Below are positions 1 through 7,227 of a stretch of DNA of 15,183 bases, one piece after another. How positions within the stretch are numbered: position 1 is the stretch's first letter; every line of letters starts with the position of its first letter. The stretch comes from Bacteroidia bacterium. GTDB taxonomy: Bacteria; Bacteroidota; Bacteroidia; NS11-12g; UBA9320. A program made the translations under genes and the position numbers. Below the pieces are notes generated by a model, which ran no database searches, was not told the origin of the DNA, and worked only from the letters and a program-made list of their open reading frames with translations. Location: positions 1 through 15,183 of the forward strand of contig JAQWZS010000067.1 of assembly GCA_029253325.1 (NCBI GenBank), written 5' to 3'.

Positions 1-1338
1 GATATTTTCATCTCCTTCTTGATAGGGTAGCCAGGTAATGATGAATTGAAGCATTTCATCGGTTGTCCTCATCCCTGCACCTCCAAATTCATATCGCTCT
101 CTAATTTCTTGAGGTGGATCATAGGGATTATTAGGGTTTTCGGTAGTATTATCAAACGATGCCTCTAAGTAGATAACGCTTCCCTTGGGGATTTTTAACA
201 TCGTTGGGAAAGTGTAAAAGTACTGCCACCTAAAATCCCATTTTGGGATGTGAATCAATCGAATGGTATCACCCTTTGGAATAATCGCATATGCTTTAAA
301 GCTTTTACCCAACAAATGCATATGAGGGTTTACGGTTAAAATGCTGATATCCTCAGGAATTTCTAAAAACGATGTATGCGTAGTAGTTTTATTAGGGGGT
401 ATCACTAACGGGGGAATGATTTTGCTTGCACCATTTGTCCCCATCATGACCTCGTTAATGGGTCTTTTTGGTGCAGAATCACTATAAAAGATATGAACTT
501 TATTGTGTGACCATTTTCCCTGAGGGATAGGGCCAAAGTGTATGTCATCAGCTAATAAAATAGATTTAGGGTTGATAGTAAATCCACCAATTCCATCTGG
601 GTAAATTTGACCAGTAGCACCAGGCAAGTAATTGACTGCTGAATTGATTCGTTCAGGTCTTGATCCATCATCATTAGCTAACTTGAGCTCATTAAATTGT
701 CGGAGGTAGTCTTCTTCATTAGTCTCAAGATTGAGTAATCGATTTCCTTCGGTTATTGATGTTTTTTGGGAGGTCTCATAATTTAACAGTCGCCCATTCA
801 TATGGTGCACCAGATTGTTTTTGCCGGGTAAAAATTCCATTGCCCTGACGTGTTTTTTTTCGGGTAGCTCAATAGGAAGGGTTGCTATGTAGAAATGATC
901 ACGACTATTACCTTCTAAGTAAATACTGTCGAACCAAATGGTGGTGTCTGGTTTTCCAATTGTACTCTTGATGGGGACATAAGTTTGGAAAGGTAAATCT
1001 GAATAATCTCCTTCAGGAGCTCCTCCTTTTATCCATTGTTTTATGACTAATTTATCTCTTTCAGATAAGTATTTTTCACCTACAAAGTGACTGTAGTTAC
1101 GATCAGCTGGCCATGGTGGCATGAGTCCGCTTTGTGTAACTTCTAAAATCGTATTCTTCTTTCGATTGACTTGGTTATAGTTGATTAATGAAAAAGGTGC
1201 TACGCCTTCAGGTTGATGGCATGGGGTGCAATTTTTAAGTAAAATTGGAGCAATATCCTTTGTATAGGTGTATGAGGTTTCTTGACTACATGCACCGATT
1301 ATTCCACAAATGAATAAGAAGCATATTACTTTTTTCAT
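1..1338 (-). CDS. Cytochrome c / copper type II monooxygenase-like lipoprotein (3' end missing)
   Basis: The reading frame is open from the ATG at 1338 to base 1 (446 codons) and continues outside the window. The N-terminus is a lipoprotein signal with lipobox IIGAC, giving acylated Cys17. A class I cytochrome c domain follows (about 25-110): heme motif CTPCH at 37-41 and probable axial Met73 in GLMPPWPAD. From about 125 the sequence matches the copper type II ascorbate-dependent monooxygenase family (PHM/DBM). HHM at 178-180 and H267 fit the CuH ligands. HMH at 339-341 (NPHMHLLGK) and M429 (TTDEM) fit the CuM ligands, so all six ligands are present. The protein is probably membrane-anchored outside the cytoplasm and may hydroxylate an unknown substrate using electrons delivered through the heme. 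Family relatives often carry an N-terminal redoxin module, absent here but encoded nearby at 3189-3716. The domain calls are firm; the reaction and substrate are inference. Confidence 0.85.
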   Translation of the reverse strand, partial: MKKVICFLFICGIIGACSQETSYTYTKDIAPILLKNCTPCHQPEGVAPFSLINYNQVNRKKNTILEVTQSGLMPPWPADRNYSHFVGEKYLSERDKLVIKQWIKGGAPEGDYSDLPFQTYVPIKSTIGKPDTTIWFDSIYLEGNSRDHFYIATLPIELPEKKHVRAMEFLPGKNNLVHHMNGRLLNYETSQKTSITEGNRLLNLETNEEDYLRQFNELKLANDDGSRPERINSAVNYLPGATGQIYPDGIGGFTINPKSILLADDIHFGPIPQGKWSHNKVHIFYSDSAPKRPINEVMMGTNGASKIIPPLVIPPNKTTTHTSFLEIPEDISILTVNPHMHLLGKSFKAYAIIPKGDTIRLIHIPKWDFRWQYFYTFPTMLKIPKGSVIYLEASFDNTTENPNNPYDPPQEIRERYEFGGAGMRTTDEMLQFIITWLPYQEGDENI

Positions 1339-1343
1339 TCACA

Positions 1344-1375
1344 CAAAGTTAATCTCCTGTGGATTTAGATTGCAA
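1344..1375 (-). promoter_or_regulatory. Promoter of the cytochrome c/copper monooxygenase gene
   Basis: Reading the minus strand, TTG (1375-1373) is followed after 21 bases by TAACTTTG (1351-1344), a full match to the Bacteroidota -7 box TAnnTTTG. Only 5 bases separate the box from the ATG, so the transcript would start at or within a base or two of the start codon and be leaderless. The purine-rich AGGAGA at about 1352-1357 lies between the two boxes and therefore upstream of the predicted transcript start. Confidence 0.55.
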
Positions 1376-1395
1376 TTTTTGTTGGGTCTAAATCT

Positions 1396-1429
1396 TTTGA
1401 ATTAAAAGTAAAGTTTAATCTTATTTTCG
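1396..1429 (+). promoter_or_regulatory. Possible promoter of the acyltransferase pair
   Basis: TTTG (1396-1399) and TATTTTCG (1422-1429) are separated by 22 bases. The second box deviates from TAnnTTTG at one base (TTCG for TTTG). It ends 7 bases before the ATG at 1437, which again would give a leaderless or nearly leaderless mRNA. No Shine-Dalgarno sequence is visible. Weak call. Confidence 0.3.
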
Positions 1430-1436
1430 TGTTTGA

Positions 1437-2258
1437 ATGATTGGCAAGTTTATCGATGTTGAAAAAATTATTCTTGATAAGAATCCAAAGCTTTACAGAA
1501 GGCTTCCAAAATTTATAATAAATTACTTAAAGAAAATTTTATGGGAGGACGAGGTAAATCGAATTATTGCTGATAATGAAGGAGTTGCCGGAATCCAGTT
1601 TTGTAAAAATGTTATCAAAGAATTTAAGATAGATGTAGAGATTATTGGGGTTGAAAATGCCCCTAAAACAGGTGGAGTAACCTTTGCTTCTAATCATCCA
1701 TTAGGAGGTATTGATGCACTTGCTTTTATTGATCAATTTTCAAATTACCGAACTGATATCAAGTTTATTGCCAATGACATATTGTTGAACCTTGATCCGA
1801 TGAAAGACATTTTTGTGGGCGTCAACAAGCATGGAAATACAGCTACTCCGTCATTAAAGAATCTGGATGCAGTTTTATCTAACGATGAGTCAGTGGTGAT
1901 TTTTCCCTCTGGTTTTGTAAGTCGAAAAAAGAATGGAGTTGTGAAGGATTTAGAATGGAAAAAAACCTTTGTTACACGAGCAAGAAAGCATGGTGTGCCT
2001 ATTGTTCCTGTTCATATTAAGGGGGAGCTTTCACCATTTTTTTATAGGTTGAGTAGGTTTAGAGAATTCATAGGGATAAAAGCAAATATTGAAATGCTCT
2101 TTTTAGTCAATGAATTATTTAAACAGAGAAATACGTCAATAAAAATTATATTTGGCAAAGCCATTCAACCTGAGATACTTGATAAAGATGTCCGAAAAGA
2201 CGTAGAATGGGCTGCATTCATTAAAGAGATTGCATTTAACCTAAAAGATAAAGCATGA
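1437..2258 (+). CDS. Lysophospholipid acyltransferase-like O-acyltransferase (GlsA/OlsA type)
   Basis: This 273-residue protein is an acyltransferase of the PlsC-like fold. The catalytic His/Asp block is SNHPLGGID (H87, D93), with five rather than four residues between His and Asp; I recall the HPLGG form from Bacteroidota relatives. A second block FPSGFVSR (157-163) takes the place of the FPEGT phosphate-binding motif. PIVPVHIKGELSPFFYRL (188-205) and the C-terminal IIFGKAI are also typical of the ornithine/glycine-lipid O-acyltransferase branch. It would add the second, ester-linked fatty acid to an N-acylated amino acid at the inner face of the cytoplasmic membrane. The gene overlaps the next one by 4 bp (ATGA at 2255-2258), and that neighbour is the matching N-acyltransferase, which supports an aminolipid role over phosphatidic acid synthesis. 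Whether the head group is glycine, ornithine or another amino acid cannot be read from the sequence. Confidence 0.8.
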   Translation: MIGKFIDVEKIILDKNPKLYRRLPKFIINYLKKILWEDEVNRIIADNEGVAGIQFCKNVIKEFKIDVEIIGVENAPKTGGVTFASNHPLGGIDALAFIDQFSNYRTDIKFIANDILLNLDPMKDIFVGVNKHGNTATPSLKNLDAVLSNDESVVIFPSGFVSRKKNGVVKDLEWKKTFVTRARKHGVPIVPVHIKGELSPFFYRLSRFREFIGIKANIEMLFLVNELFKQRNTSIKIIFGKAIQPEILDKDVRKDVEWAAFIKEIAFNLKDKA

Positions 2259-3187
2259 GCCAAAATCTGGATTACATAGCCTCGCCAGTCCCATTAGATT
2301 TAATTCAACAGGAATTAACAAGCAATCGTTTTGTTCGAGTGACCAATAAAGGGAGTAATGAAATTTATGTTGTTAATCATCATAATAGCCCCAACATCAT
2401 GCGTGAAATTGGAAGACTACGAGAAATAACATTTGCAAATGCAGGAGGAGGTACAGGAAAACCGATTGACATTGACGAATACGATACGAGTGATCAGTGT
2501 TATGAGCAGCTTATTGTTTGGGCCCCAGAGTCTAAAGAGATTGTGGGTGGGTATCGATTTATTGACTGTTCTAAAATCATGCATACCCAGCCTTTAAAAC
2601 TCTCTACTCGAAGTTACTTTAAGTATTCTGACCAGTTTAAAAAGGATTTTTTACCCTACACTGTTGAATTAGGAAGAAGTTGGGTTCAGCCAAACTTTCA
2701 ACCTTCTAGTGAATCTCGTCGAGGAATATTTGCCTTAGATAATTTATGGGATGGTTTAGGGTCTATTGTTGTTGATAATCCACATATCAAATATTATAGT
2801 GGGAAAGTGACCCTTTATTCAAATTATAATTCTGAAGCTAGAGATGCTTTGATGTATTTTATGGTTCACTTTTTTAATGATCCAGACGGATTAATCACTC
2901 CAATTAGTTCGGTCGATTTCTCTACCGATATTGAGCAATTTAAAAAAGAACTAGTGGGGTTAGACTATAAACAAGGACACAAACTATTAAATAGCTTTGT
3001 TAGAGAACGTGGTGAGAATATTCCTCCATTAATTAATAGTTATATGAGTCTCTCTCCAACGATGCGGTCTTTTGGTACGGTTATGAATCAAGACTTCGGT
3101 GATGTTGAGGAGACGATGATACTTGTCACGATAAAAGACATATACGATGACAAAAAGGCAAGATATATCGATACTTACAAGCCCTAA
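2255..3187 (+). CDS. GNAT-fold N-acyltransferase (GlsB/OlsB, hemolysin-like family)
   Basis: The 310-residue protein belongs to the GNAT-related hemolysin/ornithine-acyl-ACP N-acyltransferase family (Acetyltransf_5 type). Visible family marks are LREITFANAGGGTGK (55-69), the ELIVW/EIVGGYRF strand region (about 85-102), ELGRSWVQP (138-146), and a long C-terminal part containing DNPHIKYYSGKVTLYSNY (174-191). The expected reaction is transfer of a 3-hydroxy fatty acid from acyl carrier protein to the alpha-amino group of an amino acid, giving the lyso-aminolipid that the upstream O-acyltransferase completes. In Bacteroides the homologous pair, GlsB and GlsA, makes glycine lipids. The start codon overlaps the stop of the upstream gene (ATGA), so translation is probably coupled. 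The stop codon lies one base from the stop of the opposing redoxin gene. Confidence 0.8.
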   Translation: MSQNLDYIASPVPLDLIQQELTSNRFVRVTNKGSNEIYVVNHHNSPNIMREIGRLREITFANAGGGTGKPIDIDEYDTSDQCYEQLIVWAPESKEIVGGYRFIDCSKIMHTQPLKLSTRSYFKYSDQFKKDFLPYTVELGRSWVQPNFQPSSESRRGIFALDNLWDGLGSIVVDNPHIKYYSGKVTLYSNYNSEARDALMYFMVHFFNDPDGLITPISSVDFSTDIEQFKKELVGLDYKQGHKLLNSFVRERGENIPPLINSYMSLSPTMRSFGTVMNQDFGDVEETMILVTIKDIYDDKKARYIDTYKP

Positions 3188-3188
3188 T

Positions 3189-3716
3189 TTAATATTCTAG
3201 GCTGCAACCAATTGGGTTGGTTTTTTTAATTTTGGGCAATTGACCTTCATTTATAAGTTTGATTGCATCGGCTAAATAGTTGCTTTTCCATTGTTGCTTA
3301 TAACTTCCTAAATGTTCTATTCGGTCGTCCATCATTCCTTGGTATAGAATTTTACCTTTTGCATTGAGTAGATAAAATTCAGGGGTTACTTTAGCATTTA
3401 ATTGACGAGCTATTTGATGTGTGTAATCTCTAAAAATGGCAGGCTTGAATTTTGTTTCTGTAGCAAAATTATTGATTTCCATTGGTGAATAGTAGTTGCC
3501 ACTTATCACGCCAATGCTTTGAATATTTGAGTACTCCTTATCTAGTTCAGAAAAAGGCGTAGATAGGGTATGACACAGTGGGCAGTCAGGAGCGATAAAC
3601 ATGACTATTGTATACTCATTAAGGCTTAGAATTTGTTTAAAATTGGATGAAATCGGATCAGGTTTGCAAGATCCCAAAAAGAGAATAATGAGTGTAATAA
3701 TTTTAGGGAGTTTCAT
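3189..3716 (-). CDS. Redoxin/thioredoxin-fold lipoprotein
   Basis: I place the start at the ATG at 3716, giving 175 residues. From there the protein begins with a lipoprotein signal whose lipobox FLGSC gives acylated Cys17. The longer open frame to 3821 lies inside the kinase gene and would put a non-signal-like stretch in front. The fold is thioredoxin/peroxiredoxin-like: redox motif APDCPLCH (C45, C48), VTPEF with the cis-proline position (P112), and YQGMMDDR (125-132). The tail NPIGCSLEY includes Cys171. The DDR block and GC tail recall the redoxin module that precedes cytochrome c and copper monooxygenase modules in single large proteins of Planctomycetes and Bacteroidota. It would act as a membrane-anchored thiol-disulfide or electron-transfer protein. 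Its start overlaps the end of the upstream kinase gene by 14 bp, so translation is probably coupled. Confidence 0.8.
   Translation of the reverse strand: MKLPKIITLIILFLGSCKPDPISSNFKQILSLNEYTIVMFIAPDCPLCHTLSTPFSELDKEYSNIQSIGVISGNYYSPMEINNFATETKFKPAIFRDYTHQIARQLNAKVTPEFYLLNAKGKILYQGMMDDRIEHLGSYKQQWKSNYLADAIKLINEGQLPKIKKTNPIGCSLEY
3206..3227 (+). terminator. Possible intrinsic terminator of the acyltransferase pair, inside the opposing gene
   Basis: AACCAA (3206-3211) and TTGGTT (3217-3222) can form a 6-bp stem around a 5-base loop, with a run of seven T's over 3221-3227. It sits 19 bases after the plus-strand stop codon and inside the last codons of the minus-strand redoxin gene, where the T run is the complement of two lysine codons. 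The stem is short and has only two G-C pairs, so this is tentative. Confidence 0.35.
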
Positions 3717-6700
3717 GGGTATATATCGGAAGTGTGATATAAAAGATAGTACCCTTATTAAGGATACTTTTGAACTGAATCTGACCGCCAGAATTCTCAA
3801 TAATTTTTTTAGATAATGCAAGACCTAAGCCCATGCCAGAATTTTTGGTACTAAAGTTGGGAGCAAAAATATTAGGATAATTTTCTGTCGAAATACCAAT
3901 GCCGTTGTCAGAAATTTCAATTTGAATGTCTTTTTTAGCTTTTAAAGAAACTTTTATTAGACCCGTTGTATCATCCGGGATGGCTTGAATGGCATTTTTG
4001 ATAATGTTTATTAGTACACGTTTAATTTGTTCACTATCAGCCCAAAGAAAAATATTTTTTTGAATTTCTGATTCAATTTGAGTGTTTTTTTCTTGCTTAA
4101 AAAGGGATGCCACTTCATAAGTGATATCCGATAGGTTAAATGCATTAAATTGGTCTTGAGGCATTTGGGCAAAAGAGCTGAATTGCTCTGCCATAATGCT
4201 CAGGCTTTCAATTTGTTTGAGCAACAACATGGATGTTTTTTTTGTGAGTTCTCGTTGCTTATCTGAAGAATCATTTTCAATGGAACGCTGCAAATGTTGA
4301 ATGCTGAGTTTCATAGGGGTTAATGGATTCTTAATTTCATGAGCCACTTGCTTTGCCATTTCCTTCCATGCTCCTTCACGTTCTGAACTAGCAATTTGTT
4401 GGGCACTTTCTTGAAGTTCTGTTGCCATTTTGTTGTATTGCTGAACAAGCTGACCAATTTCATCATCTCGATTATAATTAATCAACTCATTAGATCCTCG
4501 TAAAACTGTTTTTGCAATTTTTTCACGAATAATTTCTAAAGGTTTTGAGATCTCTTTACTTATGAAATATGCAATAAACCCACCAACAATAAGTAGCAAG
4601 AAGTATACATTGATGATATTAATGATGAGGTTGGATAGTTGTTTATTGAGCAATTCATTTTTAGAAAATAGTGGAGTGTTCACATATCCAATCACCTCGT
4701 TTCTTCCATTAAATAAAGGAACATAGGCACTAAGGTAGTCAGACCCTTCGAGTTCTTCTTGAATAAGTAATTGAGAAGTTTTATCCATATTTAGCTTGTT
4801 GAATGCTAGAGGGTTCATTTGGCTTCCTAAAATCTGATTATCAACAATGTATGGTTTTGAACTCCCTAGTAATTTTCCATACTTATCAAATAAATTAATA
4901 TCAACCTGGTGTGTGTTACTCTCCTCATTAAGTATCAATAAACGTTGCTCCTCATCACTTAATTTTTCAGATAAATTAACCCTGTTTTGAAGTCTTGAAC
5001 TAATATTTTTAACCTTATTTAAAAGTTGCTCCTCCAGCATTGCATTGTAATTTGATTTTTCGAAATGAACAATGGTGTAAACTGATAGGAGTAATCCAAA
5101 TATGAGTATAACCGTTATAGCTACTTGAATTCTAGAGCTCAGGTGATGGGATAAATCAGGTAAAAAAGTGTGCGTGATTTGTTGATTTGTAACAGAGAAT
5201 ATTCGAAGCACTAAAGAACCAAGAATGCCAATGATTATGATGATAATCAGTATGAAAGTAAATATCGTGAGTATCTGTCTGAACGGGTTAGCATAGACAC
5301 TAAGTATTACGTCGTAATCACTGTTTGAATATCGAGTATGTTTGACCCCTCCAAAAAATAAATTCTCCTGATTTTCATCAGGGATTGAATTAAGTTGATA
5401 AGGAAACTCTCCGAGTTGACTAATTAATTTGTCTGCGGCATAAATCCCATATGAGTAATCGTCTAGTGAGATAATTTCTTTATTTTTTTGATTAGCAAAT
5501 GATTCAGGATACAAGAAGTCTGACTGGACAATGCGAGGTTCTAGAAGTATGAAAGTAGTGCCAAAATGACCCTGAATGTCACAGTTCTCAAACTTTGCAA
5601 TGTAGCCGTTATTGTTAGACTTTTTGAGTTCGTAGAAATAAGCACTGGTAGTACGATTTGTACAATCATTATAAATGCTGTCAAGATAGTGAAGTGTATA
5701 GAGATTATTTTGATTAATATTCTTGCCGTCAGCACCAAAACTAAACAGCTTTAATTCATATTTTTCTAAGTAGTTGCTAAAATATAATTGTTTGATTCTA
5801 CCTTCAATGAAATCTTTACGTTGATTAAAATCTTCGTAATTTTCTGGGGTTAAAAATTCTTGAGCTAGTTGATTTTCAATACGAGCCAGACGACGAATAG
5901 TTTGCTCATCTTTGTAAGTCATTAGTTCTGCAGCATACTGAATTAAGTAGGTGTCCGTTCGAGTTTTTTGAGAAGAATAAACGACCCCAGAGATAATAGC
6001 AGCTGTAATAAAAGAGTAGGTGTAAACTACTTTTTTGATGGATTTCAGGTAGGTGTTTACAACAAGACAAATGCCTAGTAACATTGAGATACTGATTAAA
6101 TCAAATAGTTCGCGGTGGGCATTGAAATATTGGAACCCTGTAAAAATTAATACGCCGATGATGAACCATATCAAATGGTTTAAGTCATAAAGTTTCATTT
6201 TGGATTTGCTGATGAAGCATGTAACCCAAAATAGAATGAAACTGAGACAGATATATAAAAGTAGGATATAGGACGGAATATTGAAATCTACTAATCGTTC
6301 AAAATCAAGTAAAATGTGAACATGAGTAATGATGTTAGAACCTAGATTGATAAAAAAGTCAAGACAAAAAAGTAGAATACCAATAATGATTGGCTCAATT
6401 AACTGAGTTCTAATTTTTCTAAAAATATAAATTAAGCTAACACTGATAAGTATGACTGAGATGAGGTGTATAAATAGAATGGTTAGCAGGTGTTCGTTAG
6501 ATAGGCTGTCAAAATTTTGATTTGATAAGAAGAAATAATCATTGAAGGGAATACCTAAATTGTAAAACACAAGAAGGTTTATTCCAATGATAATTAATGT
6601 GGCCAAGTGCATTAAATTTTGTTCTTTTCTGCCGTGATATAGATACAAAAAGAGAAACAAAAAGGAAATGAATAGTGAGATAACCAATAAAGCCCCTTGG

Positions 6701-7227
6701 AACGCATCTTTTTGTTGGGCTGTTAATCGGAGTTGACCATCCATTAATTGAATGTTATCATATAAGATGAGTTTGTTTCTAAAAGATTTGTCAAATTTAA
6801 TGAGTCGAGGACTTACTCTGCCACCATTTACAATTCTGTAAGCTAAAAATGAAGTGTTAGACTTAAATAAGATATAAATATCATCTCCAAAAGTATAGCG
6901 AATAGGAAAGGACTTGATGTCAAAAATGGTTGGATTGAGTGAAATCTTGTTGCTATTCCAATGGGCTAATTCACCTTTCAGATAAGAAAGAAAATACCAT
7001 TTTTCGTTTCGAATAATCTTGCCTAAGGAGTCTGAGTAAGTTCTAGATTTATTAGGTAAGATTTGCTCAAATAGATCTTCTGCTTCAGTAGCTATTTCTT
7101 TTGCAAAGGGGTCTAAATCAAGATATTCAGTCTGAGAATTTTCATCATTGTGTTGAAATGAGAAATAGGATAGAAGAAAAATAAGTACTCCTCCTATTAG
7201 CCAGCCTATTTTAATTATTCTATTCAA
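3703..7227 (-). CDS. Very large membrane sensor histidine kinase, NtrY-like core
   Basis: This protein has 1174 residues. TM1 is at about 8-25, followed by an extracytoplasmic domain (about 26-175) and a block of about eight membrane helices (about 176-416). Next come a second extracytoplasmic domain (about 417-650), TMs at about 650-676 and 699-721, a third Cache-like outside domain (about 730-865), and a TM at about 869-894. HAMP (about 895-950) leads to the kinase core: H box HEIKNPLTP with phospho-acceptor H963, N box NIIKNAIQAI (N1078), G1 box DNGIGIS, and G2 box GMGLGL (1131-1136). All ATP-binding boxes look intact. The H box resembles NtrY. No response regulator gene is adjacent, so the partner is unknown. 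It overlaps hldD by 4 bp upstream and the redoxin gene by 14 bp downstream. The signal sensed cannot be told; three outside domains suggest envelope or extracellular sensing. Confidence 0.9.
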   Translation of the reverse strand: MNRIIKIGWLIGGVLIFLLSYFSFQHNDENSQTEYLDLDPFAKEIATEAEDLFEQILPNKSRTYSDSLGKIIRNEKWYFLSYLKGELAHWNSNKISLNPTIFDIKSFPIRYTFGDDIYILFKSNTSFLAYRIVNGGRVSPRLIKFDKSFRNKLILYDNIQLMDGQLRLTAQQKDAFQGALLVISLFISFLFLFLYLYHGRKEQNLMHLATLIIIGINLLVFYNLGIPFNDYFFLSNQNFDSLSNEHLLTILFIHLISVILISVSLIYIFRKIRTQLIEPIIIGILLFCLDFFINLGSNIITHVHILLDFERLVDFNIPSYILLLYICLSFILFWVTCFISKSKMKLYDLNHLIWFIIGVLIFTGFQYFNAHRELFDLISISMLLGICLVVNTYLKSIKKVVYTYSFITAAIISGVVYSSQKTRTDTYLIQYAAELMTYKDEQTIRRLARIENQLAQEFLTPENYEDFNQRKDFIEGRIKQLYFSNYLEKYELKLFSFGADGKNINQNNLYTLHYLDSIYNDCTNRTTSAYFYELKKSNNNGYIAKFENCDIQGHFGTTFILLEPRIVQSDFLYPESFANQKNKEIISLDDYSYGIYAADKLISQLGEFPYQLNSIPDENQENLFFGGVKHTRYSNSDYDVILSVYANPFRQILTIFTFILIIIIIIGILGSLVLRIFSVTNQQITHTFLPDLSHHLSSRIQVAITVILIFGLLLSVYTIVHFEKSNYNAMLEEQLLNKVKNISSRLQNRVNLSEKLSDEEQRLLILNEESNTHQVDINLFDKYGKLLGSSKPYIVDNQILGSQMNPLAFNKLNMDKTSQLLIQEELEGSDYLSAYVPLFNGRNEVIGYVNTPLFSKNELLNKQLSNLIINIINVYFLLLIVGGFIAYFISKEISKPLEIIREKIAKTVLRGSNELINYNRDDEIGQLVQQYNKMATELQESAQQIASSEREGAWKEMAKQVAHEIKNPLTPMKLSIQHLQRSIENDSSDKQRELTKKTSMLLLKQIESLSIMAEQFSSFAQMPQDQFNAFNLSDITYEVASLFKQEKNTQIESEIQKNIFLWADSEQIKRVLINIIKNAIQAIPDDTTGLIKVSLKAKKDIQIEISDNGIGISTENYPNIFAPNFSTKNSGMGLGLALSKKIIENSGGQIQFKSILNKGTIFYITLPIYTHETP

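Noticed and set aside
3601..3816. A 71-codon plus-strand frame opposite the redoxin/kinase junction.
   Set aside because: It is a shadow frame opposite two supported genes and shows no recognisable motif.
3717..3821. An in-frame upstream extension of the redoxin gene starting at the ATG at 3821.
   Set aside because: It lies wholly inside the kinase 3' coding region and precedes the lipoprotein signal. The ATG at 3716 gives a proper lipobox with the expected spacing.
5541..5754. Short frames on both strands inside the kinase gene.
   Set aside because: The kinase frame is continuous with intact domains; these frames have low-complexity content and no start context.
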